64,000 nucleotides of DNA, from assembly GCF_000203815.1 (NCBI RefSeq), contig NW_004457708.1, positions 620,001 to 684,000 on the forward strand. Direction: 5' to 3'. Shown here piece after piece: positions 48,344 to 60,400 of the stretch. Source of the stretch: Cavenderia fasciculata (Eukaryota > Evosea > Eumycetozoa > Acytosteliales > Cavenderiaceae). Each line of letters opens with the position of its first letter. The first letter of the stretch is position 1. The notes beneath the pieces are model-generated. The model was not told the origin of the DNA, made no database searches, and saw only the letters and a list, made by a program, of their open reading frames with translations. Position numbers and translations under genes: made by a program.

Positions 48344-49318
48344 ATGATGATGATGAATAGATATATACTAGTAATCATTGTATCATTGATATACTTGACA
48401 AGTTGTATTGTACAATGCAATAATAATAAATTAGATGGAAAGATAGTTGCCCCTAATCTTAATGGTATGTATGAATGAATGAGTAGCATTGCATCGATAA
48501 ACATAGTATACTTATTGTTTCAATCACTGTAGCAGATATACCAATAAAGGTTAGATTAGTGAATACATTAGACACAGAGATTATAATTGAACAAATACCA
48601 TCAAAGGATGGATCATTTTCTTTGTATTTATTAAAGAATAGCAGCAAAAGAGAGATAGATAGATTACTAATTGATGATTATCTTCTATATATTGCTATTA
48701 TAGTTTCAATGTACCAGCAGGAAGTTATGTGTTGGATGTAGATAATTTAAGATATGTTTACAAACCACATAAAGTTGAAGTAGGAAGTAAATCAAACTCT
48801 ATAAAGATTAGAAACGATAACAATACCATTGTTTCAACACCAATTACTTTACAACCAGTTGCTATTTCAAATTATTTCCAAGTATGTCTGACACAGTATT
48901 TCAACAACAAGAACAATTACAAATCAATGATTGGACTAACGTAATCTCTCTCTCCACTATTAGCAACATGTACCATTTAGTATTTTAGGATTCCTTTCAA
49001 ATCCAATGTTTATGATGATGGGTATTACAGGTATATTAGTAGTTGTCATGCCATATATGACCAATGCAATCGAAAGTAAGTAAACAACAAATATGGCAAT
49101 CTTTTAATTAATCGATCGATCAAATCAATCAATTAATCAGATTCGTAAATGAATGATGTTAATTAAACCATGTTTATTTTTTTCTAGACGACGAAGAAGC
49201 CAAGGAAGCATTTAAATTAAATGCACCAGATATGGTTCAAAAGGTACCTGAATGGCATAGCCTTCAAATTTCACAAAAGTCTCTTCCTTCATCCTCTCCT
49301 ACTGCATCTTCCAAATAA
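48344..49318 (+). CDS. emc7: ER membrane protein complex subunit 7 (EMC7)
   Basis: Five exons: 48344-48464, 48533-48623, 48704-48881, 48964-49075 and 49188-49318, encoding 210 residues with all phases consistent. A run of ATG codons starts at 48344; a signal peptide follows (RYILVIIVSLIYLTSCIVQC). The lumenal beta-sandwich has KLDGKIVAP, DGSFSFFNVPAGSYVLDV and YVYKPHKVEV, which match the human DGSFVVHDIPSGSYVVEV block. One membrane span (NPMFMMMGITGILVVVMPYM) precedes a short cytosolic tail with APDMVQKVPEW. EMC inserts tail-anchored and multi-pass proteins into the ER membrane. None of the exons is long, so simple open-frame searches miss the gene. Confidence 0.9.
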
Positions 49319-50149
49319 TAATAATAATAATAATATTACGATATACGCTTTTAAAAATAAATAATAATAATAATAATAACATTGAACATATCAAAAACCA
49401 ATCCGATACATATGTATATAATCATATGGAACACCAGCCCATATGAATGTGATTGACCAACAATCACATCAATATTTCCGTTGTTGGAAAATTAAGTATG
49501 TTGGATTGGTGGTGATTGTTCAACCAACCAATCAATCAATCAAATTTTTATTCGTTTTGGTGATTGTTATTGTTGTTTGGGTGATGGTGGTTTAATTCGG
49601 ATTCGTTGAACCTGACCAAAAAAAGATAAAATCACAATTCTTTGAACCTTAAACAATTCGGGTTGTTTGTTTATTTTATTTTAAAGTATTCCTCCTTTAA
49701 CTTTAATTTATTTTATCTATTTGTTGTATGTCTTTGTTTGTTGTTGATATAATTGTTTATTTCATTCCATCCTACAGAGTAGACACTTTTATAAAAGATC
49801 AGACTTGCACCCCCAACCGAACCCATCCACAATCGACGATCAGAAATATTTTTAGATTCACAACAACATCCAACACCAAAAATTTTATTGGTTGCAGTTT
49901 TTGTTCAGCTTTCAATTTTTTTTTTTAGTTTCAAGTTGATTAGCTTCGCTTGCTCAATATAATCTTATCTTACGCACTCACTACCTTCCTCATCATCCCC
50001 TTTGTACTATTTATTGTAATATTATTTATTATTAGTTTAGTGTGTATATATATATATATATATTAGTATCTATCGTATCATTCCTTAAAGTAACAAGTTT
50101 CGAGACAAGATAAGAAAAGATAAGATAAAGGATACAAAGAGATATAAAG
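49319..50149. other. Intergenic region
   Basis: Starts with (AAT)n and ends with AT and GATAAGATAAAG repeats before the next start. A C-rich patch CACCCCCAACCGAACCCATCC near 49809 resembles G-box-type promoter elements on the reverse strand. No coding frame seen. Confidence 0.45.
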
Positions 50150-50676
50150 ATGGCACTTAGACATACAAGACCAAATTACAAGTTGGTAGATATATCTGAT
50201 GATGAGTATAGTGATTCATCATCATCATCGTCATCATCTGATCATGATGACGATCATTCAGGCGACGATGTAGACATTCAAGACCAACACGAAGGTTTAA
50301 TTCAAAACTTTCAAGAGAGAGCCAATATTATGCACAGAGATGCCTACAATCAGACAATGGCAACTATTGGAGGTGGAGTAGGTGGACAAGATGCCATTCT
50401 CAAGATGATCGATGAAAAGTCAAAGAAAAAGATGATGGACATCAAGACTATCAGCGAGAAGCAGTCTGATCTCGACAAAAAGATATCTACTCTTCTTACC
50501 ATCATCGAAGATCCATGGCAAGATCTTGAAGTTGATCAAAGTGCACCTGCATGTATCATCGAAGGTGAACTTTACAAAAAGAGATTCAACTCTACTTGGA
50601 AGAAATATTATTTTGCCCTAAATGGAAATAGTTTATATTATTATAAATCAAGAAATGTAAATATAAAAGAAAAGAA

Positions 50677-50712
<36 letters not shown>

Positions 50713-52033
50713 AGAGAAAGAAAGAAAGAAAGAAATATATATATATATATATATGATATGAATAATGATGGTTAACTTTTAATTTTTAATTTGTAGACAA
50801 AGAAACCAAAGGGAATCATTTCAATTTCATTTGTATCACCACCAATTGGATTGACTGAAAAGAATATCGTTGATATGAAGACACCGGATGTTAGTAATTA
50901 CTTTATGCAGGTGTTTTCACCAAAACGTATCGATTCAATCTGTGCCACCAACAATGAGGATTTTGAACGTTGGTGCAATATTTTGCAGAAATTGGTCAAG
51001 GACAAGTTGGAGGTGAACGACTATACCTGTCGTTTCAATGCATTCCAAGAGGTCTATCCATTGTTTGAGAAAAAGAGTGAGATGGAGTTGAACAGACTTT
51101 TATTGCTCTTGGCAGAGATTGACAACAAATCGACACATATCATTGGAAAGGCTAAAAAGGAAAAGACTGGTAATCTCATGATGATGGAGGATGATGAAAT
51201 CACTGGTCAAATCACTTGGAAACAATATTACTTTGCATTATTAGATAAATGTCTTTATTATTATAAATCTTCTAAATTGGTATGTAACAAACAAACAAAC
51301 AACAGAAATGTAAAAAACAACAAAAGTATAAGTTACTTATTGATTTATATTTATATCTTTTTAGCCACCACAAGGAGTTATTACATTAAAATATACAGAT
51401 GTTCAAATATGTGATACAACAATCTCAAATGATTTACAATATTCGTTTAAATTGACTACACCATTGAGTGTATTTATTCTCAAGGCAAAACACCAAGTAT
51501 CTTTGGAGGATTGGGTTGATACTTTGAACCAATCAAAGCACGGTAAACCATCCAACAACATTCTCGGTCACATTCCTTTACCATTCAACCTTCAAAATCA
51601 AGAGTCTAGCAGTCTTGTAGGCTCAATGAATATCAACAACAATAATCATAACAACAATAATCATAGCGATACCAATAGTCACAACAATTCACCAACTCCA
51701 GGTCTAGTGATGAGTGGATTGGGTAAAAAATTCATTCCTACCTTGGTTTACACTCCTGTCAATGCTTCACCAGGATCCAAGCCTAAAAAGGTCAAGCTTT
51801 CACTTGGATCCAATACCATTGGACGTTCGGAATCATGTAGTGTCGTCATTGACGACAAACAAGTGTCTCGTATGCATTGCAAGGTTGAAGTGACCGATAC
51901 CACCTGTACTATTTTGGATATTGGGTCTGGTCATGGCACCAAAATTAATCGTAGAACAATCGATCGTCATAACCTCGAAATTGGTGATACCATCAAAATT
52001 GGTAAAACTAAATTAAAGTTTAATGGTAACTAA
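50150..52033 (+). CDS. Protein with two PH domains and a C-terminal FHA domain
   Basis: Three exons, 50150-50656, 50797-51279 and 51365-52033, encode 552 residues. Intron 1 carries an (AAAG)n repeat. After an acidic Ser/Asp N-terminus and a coiled coil (~60-125), the first PH domain begins IIEGELYKKRFNSTWKKYYFAL and ends DFERWCNILQKLV. The second PH domain starts GQITWKQYYFALLDKCLYYYKS and ends SLEDWVDTLNQS. An Asn/His-rich linker leads to an FHA domain (~455-552) with the phosphothreonine-binding layout: TIGRSESCSVVI, VSRMHCKV and GHGTKINRRTI. PH domains bind phosphoinositides and FHA binds pThr peptides, so an adaptor between membrane and kinase signalling is inferred. No named family is recognised. 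Confidence 0.87.
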
Positions 52034-52533
52034 CTAATATTCGTTTAAAAAAAAAAAAGACCTCCCCAATCAAAATATATTAACTCTAACCATTTAATTT
52101 TAAATTAATATAGTTGTAAAGAAATAATCGCAAATTCAAAACTAAAACAAAACAAAAAAAAAAAAGAAACAAGAAACAACCTACCTACCTACAAACTTTC
52201 ATTCAATGTACATTTCATTTTATTTATAATAAATAAATATAAATATTTATATCAAAATAATTAAAAGCCATATATATATATATATATATATGATGGAGTG
52301 GACCAACCAGATCAATTAATTTCAACTCTGTTCAGGGTATCTGATTTTCCATAAAAAAAGAATGGGAAATATTTCCTTCTTCTTGTTGACTGGGAAAAGG
52401 AGGAGATTATATAAGAGTTTAATAATAGAAGTAGATTTTGTACATACATATAATTCTAAACATTCTTGGTTGTTAGGACATCAAATCCAGGGGATTTACC
52501 AAACAAACTTGTAGACAGGGGTACATTAAAAGG
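52034..52533. other. Convergent intergenic region
   Basis: Two A-rich runs, a (TA)n tract near 52270-52292 and otherwise featureless AT-rich DNA. Probable 3' ends of both neighbours. Confidence 0.5.
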
Positions 52534-53076
52534 TCAGTTTGAATGATAAATCCCTTGGATTGTCAATGAAACCATAAAGATGTTGTCCATGTTCGTGTTA
52601 AAGGAATCGATATTTTTTAATTGATCTTGTATCAACTTGCCTATTTGGAATACCAATGTTTGTTTACTTGTGCTTTGCAATGCTCTCGATGAGTAAACCA
52701 TTCGAAAAAAGCGCAGAGGATACAACGCTAATAAATCTTCATATTTTGATGGTCCTTCCTCAGCCTTGTTGTCAGATTTCATCGCTTGATTGAAACGGGT
52801 AAATCGTCGCTTTCTTTTCAAGAATAGGAGGTTTGCTTTAACAAAATCATCTTCTCCCACCATTTCCTTTAGTTTACTAATAAATAATGCTACATTGTAA
52901 TATATGATAATAATAAAACAAATAAGAGTTAATTAAGAACAAAAGGGAGAGGTCATACGAGATTGTATTGTTTGATATGTTTGTCGCTAATTCGATGATT
53001 ATGAGTTTTCATTGTATGTTTCGAGACCATAGCATCACATTGAATGCAACACCCATAGTCACTATCGTGATCAAAC
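52534..53076 (-). CDS. Small Cys/His protein, 5' end unresolved
   Basis: Two exons join in phase on the minus strand, 52959-53076 and 52534-52866, giving about 150 residues without a start. The first has a C2H2-like spacing: GCCIQCDAMVSKHTMKTHNHRISDKH. The second reads EMVGEDDFVKANLLFLKRKRRFTRF and ends GIYHSN, with YEDLLALYPLRFFRMVYSS in the middle. The join uses donor CTC/GTATGA and acceptor ACTAAAG. The first exon must continue upstream in phase 2. A short ATG-containing piece near 53124-53157 with a good donor (GTAAGT) does not fit the phase, so the start is unknown. The Cys/His layout recalls the CIICNHM segment of the FNIP gene at 39.3 kb. Function unknown. Confidence 0.5.
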
Positions 53077-53757
53077 CTGGTCAAAAATTGAATTTTATCA
53101 GCAAATGAAAATTGCACTTACTTCCAGTACTAGATAAAATAATTTGACAATACATGTATTATTTTCAATTTAGATAATAAAGTAATTAAAATTCAAAGTG
53201 AAGTGGAAGTTGGTATTAAATACTTTTACCATGTGCAAAGATGGACTCGAAGTGCTATCGTTTGCGTACCTCTCGAAGTGGTTGCAAAGATCTTTGCTGC
53301 GCCAACCCAATTTTGAAGATATTTTGAGTGCCAAACAAGTTGAATGTGTCGATAATGAAAGCTAAACGCTGTGCTCATGTTTGTTATACATGCTATGAGA
53401 ATGAAGTTTAAATTATGTTGTTATGTAATACAAATGAATCGACATTGAAATTTTATTTAACCTCTTGTGCACGCGCTATATTCTCAACCAAACCACTCTT
53501 CATCCGGGCTATAAGAATGGTGATCATATCATTTATCCATTTGTCATAAAGACGATAACTGCTCTAACTTTTATTATTCTAATTCTGTTTAGTATATTTT
53601 GAGTTGAATCAGCTCGGATGCATATCTCTCATAGAAATGATTATGTCACAAGTTTTCTTATTTTTTTATTTTTTGTTTGTTCTTTTCAATGACTTTCGTT
53701 TAACAACATATTATTATTTAATATCTATCATTATATTATTCTAAAAGAAAGAGAGAG
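53077..53757. other. Intergenic region with a GC-richer patch
   Basis: Upstream of the glutaredoxin gene. The 53226-53378 patch is less AT-rich and open in several frames on both strands, including a 50-residue minus-strand ATG frame. Whether it is coding is unclear. The remainder is AT-rich. Confidence 0.4.
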
Positions 53758-54611
53758 ATGGCAACTACAGTGACAGCATTAGAAGAGTTAAATACCACCC
53801 TTGTTAATAACAAATATGTAGTCGTAGACTTTTGGGCTGATTGGAGTAAACCATGTCTTCAAATGAATCAAATCATCGATCAATTGGCGACTCAATGTCC
53901 AAAGTTAAAGTTCTTAAAGGTGAGATAGACATACAGATAGATAGATAGAAATAATAAACAATATAGATTATATATTAACATACTATATATATATTTATAA
54001 CTCATCTTTAGATTGAAGCTGAAAAGGTTAGTGAAATCTCTATAAAGTTTGATATTAAATCGGTACCAGCATTCTTTTTCATGAAGGATGGTATCATTGA
54101 AGATCAGTTGATTGGTGCCGACCCATCACAATTGACAATGAAAGCTATTCAATTCCATACACAAGCTAGTGGTGATAGTTCAGTCACTAGTAACTCTACT
54201 ACCAACAACACTACATCTAACAACAATAGCAATGAACCATTATCAGTAGCTCAACAACCATCACAAGAAGTATTGGACAAGATCAAGAAACAACAAGAAG
54301 AGGAAAAGATAAAGTTGAATGAACGTTTGGAAAAGTTGGTCAATCAAGCACCAGTCATGCTCTTTATGAAGGGGTCTCCCGATCAACCAGCATGTGGTTT
54401 CTCAAACAAGACTGTTGCTATCCTCAGAAAGGACGGTTTTGTTTTCGACTCTTTCAACATTCTCGATGATATGGCCGTTCGTAATGGATTAAAGGAATAC
54501 AGTAATTGGCCAACCTACCCACAACTCTATATCGACGGTAAATTGGTTGGTGGTTTTGATATTATTAAAGAATTACATGAAGAAGGTGAATTGGCTTCAA
54601 TGAAACCATAA
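53758..54611 (+). CDS. grx3: Monothiol glutaredoxin 3 (PICOT-type, thioredoxin plus Grx)
   Basis: Two exons, 53758-53919 and 54012-54611, encoding 253 residues. Residues 1-105 are a thioredoxin-like domain with FWADWSKPC in place of WCxPC, then [14 protein letters not shown] Ser/Thr/Asn linker and a charged helix ([19 protein letters not shown]) lead to the glutaredoxin domain with [19 protein letters not shown]; the CGFS cysteine is residue 182. [19 protein letters not shown] completes the glutathione-binding site. This architecture with one Grx domain matches yeast Grx3/4 more than human GLRX3 (two Grx). Such proteins bind a [2Fe-2S] cluster with glutathione and a BolA partner and deliver or sense iron in cytosol and nucleus. 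Confidence 0.94.
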
Positions 54612-54782
54612 AACATAAATAATTTAGATATATATATAAATAACAGATTTTGTACACAATCGATTAATAAATAATAATAATAATAATAATAATTAAAACT
54701 CCATCCTCTTCTTCCTTCTTCTTCTTTTTGTTAATATTATGCTATACAATTTAATTCATTATTTATTCGCGATTATTATTAT

Positions 54783-55553
54783 TTATCGTCGACCTTTGTT
54801 GTTATTGTGGTAAAGTTGATCACATCTTTTATCAAATGCAGTGATCATTGATTCAAGTGAATTGGCAAAGAATTGGTCCATCATGGTTGAATGTAATGAT
54901 GATTTGAATTGATAGTCCAATTGACAATCGACAGTACAAGTGTCTGTAGATGGACCAGTTTTGAATCTCCAAGTAAAGGAGAGATTGTGAAATATGGTAG
55001 AGTCTATTGAACTGGCATTGATATAGGTGAGATGGTCGAGTGTCACCTTGGAAGTATAGCTTTCATTGACGGCACCTGCTCCAACTGTCAATATCGCTTC
55101 AAAACATTTTCCAGGTGTAACTATCTTTGTGATCCTCGAATCGATACAGAATGGTAAAAAGTCTCTATACTCTTGTACTTTTGATACGACATTATAAACT
55201 TGTTCAGGTGTATACTTTAATGTCTTGCTTAACGATTTATGTACTTGATCTGGTGTTTGTGTAAATACACCAAAAATATTTCTCTTTTGTTGGTAGTTCG
55301 ATGATGATGATACAGTAGTTGATTGTAATGGTGTTGTTGACAATATGATATTATTTATATTTAATGTTGTGTTTCTATAGTTTAGATTGGTTGTTGTAGT
55401 TGTATTGATATAACTATTATTTTTATTATTATTAGTGTTATAACTAAATGATGAAATACATCTTTTTTTACAGCTAGCTAATGACGATGTTGTTGTTTGT
55501 TGTCTCGCAGCTGTTGATATCAACATCCATTTTGAAGATAAACTCTTTATCAT
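54783..55553 (-). CDS. coq10: COQ10 homologue, mitochondrial coenzyme Q-binding START-like protein
   Basis: Single exon, 256 residues. The first ~95 residues are Ser/Thr/Asn-rich with Lys and Arg but few acids, as in a mitochondrial presequence extended by low complexity. The START/polyketide-cyclase domain (~97-245) has the COQ10 signature: TLKYTPEQVYNVVSKVQEYRDFLPFC, ITKIVTPGKCFEAILTVGAGAVNESYTS, FHNLSFTWRFK and CTVDCQLDYQFKS, then a long C-terminal helix MMDQFFANSLESMITAFDKRC. COQ10 binds ubiquinone and is needed for its biosynthesis and respiratory function. It is convergent with the glutaredoxin gene, 171 bases apart. Confidence 0.93.
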   Translation of the reverse strand: MIKSLSSKWMLISTAARQQTTTSSLASCKKRCISSFSYNTNNNKNNSYINTTTTTNLNYRNTTLNINNIILSTTPLQSTTVSSSSNYQQKRNIFGVFTQTPDQVHKSLSKTLKYTPEQVYNVVSKVQEYRDFLPFCIDSRITKIVTPGKCFEAILTVGAGAVNESYTSKVTLDHLTYINASSIDSTIFHNLSFTWRFKTGPSTDTCTVDCQLDYQFKSSLHSTMMDQFFANSLESMITAFDKRCDQLYHNNNKGRR

Positions 55554-56113
55554 TCTTTTGGTGTGTATTAAATTATATGCAATGATCGAAATGAAATTAC
55601 ACTTGCATCGCTTCGGGTGATCGAATAAAAGTTTTTAAAATTGTTTGAACTTCGTCATGATGGCCATACAAGCACTTATGATTATTGATCAATAAAAGAG
55701 ATAGATAACTTATAACTTATAACTTATATATATACATGTATCTTAAAACATATGTAATATGTAAAGAAAGATTGATCATCTGTAGATCATTCAATAATAA
55801 CCAACATAACACGATCCTTCTCTGGATAGATATCTCCAACTCATCTTACCAACCAACTAACTAACAAGTGTATTCTCACTCTTATCATGGACATCGTTAA
55901 CGATGGTGATGATGATGATCGTGATAAATAATTCATCTGTTATATAACATTCAAATTGTCAAACGAAGAGGAAAAGATAGCTAGGGGTAATTGTACAATT
56001 ACAAACTACAAATTTTTAAATCAATGTTCATCAACTGTATGTTATTTTGATTATAAATAATGATTTATTATTTATACCCTTTTATTAATTCTAATTTATT
56101 ATTTATTTAAATC
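55554..56113. other. Divergent intergenic region
   Basis: Promoter region between COQ10 and the oxysterol-binding gene. It includes a tandem ACTTATA heptamer near 55710-55728 and a (GATGAT)n tract near 55903. No gene seen. Confidence 0.45.
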
Positions 56114-57265
56114 ATGGGAAAAAAGAAATTAATACAACTGGAAATTGAAGAACAAGAAGAAATACCAAAAGAGTTTAAAGAGAATCAAGAAGAAAAGGTG
56201 GAAGATGAAGACATACAAAACATTGTAGATCAAGCCGAACAAGATGATAGTGATAGTAGAAAATCAGCATCTGATATTATATTTGGTATAATTAAAAAGT
56301 TACATATTGGAGCTGATATCTCGATCATTTCCTTACCTGGTGCTTGTGTACTACCAAAATCATTGATTCAACTCATGTCTGAACAATTCACTGCCCATTT
56401 CGATCTACTACTCCAAGCAAATGACATTAAAGATGAAAAGAAACGTCTATTACAAGTATATTGTTATTTTGGATCGATTCTCATGGAGATTAAAGATTGC
56501 TTTAAGAAACCATTGAATCCAATCCTTGGTGAAACGTATCAAGGTCATTTGGATATTGGTGCAACAAGAGTAGACATTTTTACTGAAAATGTTTCTCATC
56601 ATCCTCCCATCTTTTCAATTACCGTATGTTGTAGAGGTGATGTTGGTATTAAAGTCACTTCTACAATAGGTTTAGGGTGTCATTTCATGGGAACCCATGT
56701 TAAATTTGGTACACAAGGAGATATATTGGTTCGATTCGATAGATTTGATCAAACCTATTCATCGGCAACTCCAAACTTGGCATTACGATTATTTAGAGGG
56801 TTTATGGAGTACGTTGGTCAAACAAGTGTGACAAATGACAGAGATGACTATCGTATCAAATCAATGTTCCACGCCAAACCAATGTTTATGGGTTCATACA
56901 ATTATTTTGAAAGTACAGTTTACAGGGGCAAGGAAAAGTTACATAAAATCAAAGGTCATTGGGACAAGCAATTGGACATCAACTCTTCTTTTAATAGTTG
57001 CGACTTTACAAAATTAATTGACAGACATGAATTAACACCAACAGAAATCATTTTACCTCCTCATGAGGGATTGTTACCTACCAACTCACTCTTGGTATGG
57101 AAAGGTGTAATGGAAGCACATAAAACAGGAAACACAAACTCATTTCAAAAGAGAAACAAAAAGTTGAAGAAGAACAAAGAAAACTTGCTAAACAAAGATT
57201 ACAAAGAAATGAATCTTGGAAACCAATACATTATCATCAAAATGATAAAGGTCAATGGTTATTAA
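56114..57265 (+). CDS. Oxysterol-binding protein, short dictyostelid type, frameshifted tail
   Basis: Single frame of 383 residues. It lacks a PH domain and has only the lipid-exchange ORD, like the short dictyostelid OSBs. Seen are an acidic N-terminus, LPGACVLPKSLIQLMSE, KKPLNPILGETYQG, the fingerprint ENVSHHPP (residues 158-165, usual EQVSHHPP), and YNYFESTVYRG. Past residue ~345 the frame turns into a basic non-family tail. Meanwhile another frame from 57151 reads EKQKVEEEQRKLAKQRLQ and then NESWKPIHYHQNDKGQWLL to a stop at 57285, which is the expected ORD end. One base is therefore missing in the A-rich TTTCAAAAGAG near 57143-57152, either as an assembly slip or a real mutation. Such proteins move sterols and PI4P between membranes. 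Confidence 0.88.
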   Translation: MGKKKLIQLEIEEQEEIPKEFKENQEEKVEDEDIQNIVDQAEQDDSDSRKSASDIIFGIIKKLHIGADISIISLPGACVLPKSLIQLMSEQFTAHFDLLLQANDIKDEKKRLLQVYCYFGSILMEIKDCFKKPLNPILGETYQGHLDIGATRVDIFTENVSHHPPIFSITVCCRGDVGIKVTSTIGLGCHFMGTHVKFGTQGDILVRFDRFDQTYSSATPNLALRLFRGFMEYVGQTSVTNDRDDYRIKSMFHAKPMFMGSYNYFESTVYRGKEKLHKIKGHWDKQLDINSSFNSCDFTKLIDRHELTPTEIILPPHEGLLPTNSLLVWKGVMEAHKTGNTNSFQKRNKKLKKNKENLLNKDYKEMNLGNQYIIIKMIKVNGY

Positions 57266-57421
57266 ATTCAAATAATAATAATTAAATTATTAAATAAATA
57301 AATACAATATTGTAATTATTATTTTTTAGTTTGTACAAAAAGGGGTGGATAATTATTATTATTTACAATAATTATTTATTTATTATTATTAATTGATTTG
57401 GTTTTTGTTATGTTTTTTTCT

Positions 57422-60400
57422 TTAAACATGTTCTAATTTAATAGTTGGATATTTTTTCAAGATATAAATATTGGTTTGATGACGTCTAAGTGCAGCGGCT
57501 GAATATCTGATTACTTTGAGTCGGGGGATAGAGTCTGCCAATTTTACATAACAAACATCTTGAATCTTTGGACAGTCGCGAAGTTTGACCTCTTCGAGTG
57601 TTTGAGAGGACTTGGAGCTGCAAACAGTCATGATTGATGCCTCGGTAATATCAAAGCAAGTGTCGAGTGACAATCCTTCGAGTGGAGTGGTGAGATTATC
57701 AATAAGCTTGGAAAAGGTGAGATCTGACAACTGGCGTGGATTCTCAATTGACAAATCACGCAAGAATGGGAATGTGGCACCAATATAAGAGTAGTTGTCG
57801 GGTGTGAACGTTGCCATGGCAACAGCCAGTCTTTTGACTGACCGTGAAATGACTTGACTACTGCAGTTGAAACGGTAGTTGTTGGATGAGATTCTGAGGT
57901 CTTCAACTTGGTCCAAACTACTTAGGATCTTTTCAATTTCATCGTCTGCTACATATTGTGTTGAGAGGTTGAGTGTCTTGAGATTCTTGAGTGGTGCGAC
58001 GAACTGGTCGAGTGGGTTATTGGCACGCATCGAGTAGTAGACGCGAAGTGATCCAAGAGAAGATGGCCAACTCGAGTCGGTACGGTTGACAAACAAACTC
58101 TCGCTGTTGAGGTACTGGAAGCCTGTGATATCAAGACTTGTAATTGGATAGTTGCGGAGTGTGTCGAGATCCTTGAGAATTGCATCGCATTGAAGTGTAA
58201 GGTGTTTGACATTTGGACATGCACGCATGAGTTGTGTCACGGGTGACACGTCGGTAGCAGTGTCTAACCCAACCTCACACGATATCTTGAGTGTCTCTAC
58301 ATTGGGTGGAAGGTGTTCCAGTGGATAGTTGTAAGAGGACAACTCGAGCAAGTTGATCTTGGTCATGGACCGGATGACACTTGACAACTCTGAGACATTG
58401 TGTTCGACACGGAGTTGTTCCACGCTGTCTCTGGCAGCCTCCAAGATGACTTGGATCACCTGGATACTCGACGAACTGAGACTGCCGAGGTGGACGCTCT
58501 TGACACGCTCAAAGACGGGTTTGTGGCGATCCCTTAACACCAACGAATCGTTGATATTCATATTGTTAAAGTTGAGCTCTTGGAGCACACCAGCACTCAA
58601 ATTGTCAAAGATTGAGTCGAGTATTTCTTGCGACAAATAGATATTGTACAATTTGAGTGATACAATGTTGGTCTGTTCGGCGAGACGTGAATAATCGAAA
58701 TCCTTGTAGCGCAGCACGAGCGAGTCAAATTGGATGGCTGGCGAATACATAAACAGCAGTTTGAGTATGTTTTGGTCCGAGTAAAACTTGGTAATGACGT
58801 CGGGATGGAATGTGGAGAGTGGGTTCTCGAGGAAGAACTGCTGCACCTTGTTGCGGAGTAGCGGCGAGTACTCGGCGAGGATAATGTAGGACAAAAAGGG
58901 GATGGGGATATTGTGCAGGTTCTTGGAGTTTTCCAAGTGCATGTCGAGCACCGAGCAGTCGCGCTCGAGTACTTCGTCAACGAGCTGGCCAATTATGCGG
59001 TTGAGGTCGGCGTACTCTACCTTTGTCGAATGCTGTACCTCGAGGATAGCAATGACACCGCGGTGGTAGTCGTGTGTGCCGATACTGACGCCACGCAACA
59101 AGGTGACGATCGCAATACGGTCGACATGCTGACGGTATGCTTCGAGTAGTGCGTGCTTGTCTGGCAGTGTCTTGAACAAATCAATGATGGTGATGAGCTG
59201 CTGCACGGCTACCAACACATTATCGATCATATAGTCGACGCCAACCTTGTAGTATGGTGCACCGAGTGACGCGCTGTCAAACAGTAGCGGAACAACCACC
59301 TGCGGATCAAACTGAGACAATCTTTTATATGTATTACATGCCATCCTATAGTCAGCCGACAACGTGTACACTGTCGCCAATGTGATCAACGATGCGGGTG
59401 TCACGCCAAATGCCAAAGACGTGTTGAGATTCTTGAGTGCCATCTTTAAGTGGTTGCGGTCACGTTTGAGCTTAAAGTTCTCCAAATCGACCAACCCCAA
59501 CAAATGATACAACGATGCGTCGGTTGTCGAACTACGCGACGCTTGCAGCAACTTGACACGACACGTTTCCAACAATGACAACTCCTCGCTATAGTCATCG
59601 CTGAAACGGACATAGTCTGCTTCCTGCACGGGTCTATCATAGTATACCTGGTTGGCATAGATCATCTCCAACGCCTTCATGTAAAGTGATATACCTTCAC
59701 TACGCGAAATCATATTCGAATGCTTGGCAACTGGACGCACATCCTTGATGTCTGTGTACAGCACCATTGGCATGCGTGGACGCACGGCCGTCTTGTTATC
59801 CAACAACGCTTTTTTAATACGACTCGACAACTTGACACCTGTCTTGTGCTGGAACTTGGCCATGACATCGATCATGGACAACACACGAGACAGGTCAAAC
59901 TTGGAATCGAGCTCTTCTTCGGAGAGACCGCATCCCAACGCACCATACTTGTTCATAAACAAACTCTTGATTGTGATGGTCCAATACCCCTTGTCCACGT
60001 CAAAGTGGAACACGTTGAATATACGGTTGAGGAAATCGACAATCGTCTGAATACACTTCTCTTCCGAGCCAATAAAATGTCCAGACAAATGAATACGCAA
60101 CTCTTCCTTTATCTGTGATTTCAATACACGCGCAACCATTTCATTGAGAATGTTTTTACGCAACTCTGGATGAGTCGTACGATTACGCAGTTTTCCAAGG
60201 TGACGTAAACTAATACCAAATCGATGTACCTCGGTACAGATATCCCACGTCGTAGGTTGTCCATTCTTCCAAAGATCTTCAAACTCTCTAGCAGCCTTTG
60301 GAATGATAATATCATATAGATAAGTGGTAGCTTCAATGATTTCATTGTTATGTCTTTCATTATCAGGATCATTTAAACCCCATCCTGTAAATGAATCTGA

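Noticed and set aside
50673-50731. (AAAG)n tract as coding extension of the PH-FHA protein
   Set aside because: It lies in intron 1; the spliced join at 50656/50797 restores the PH domain.
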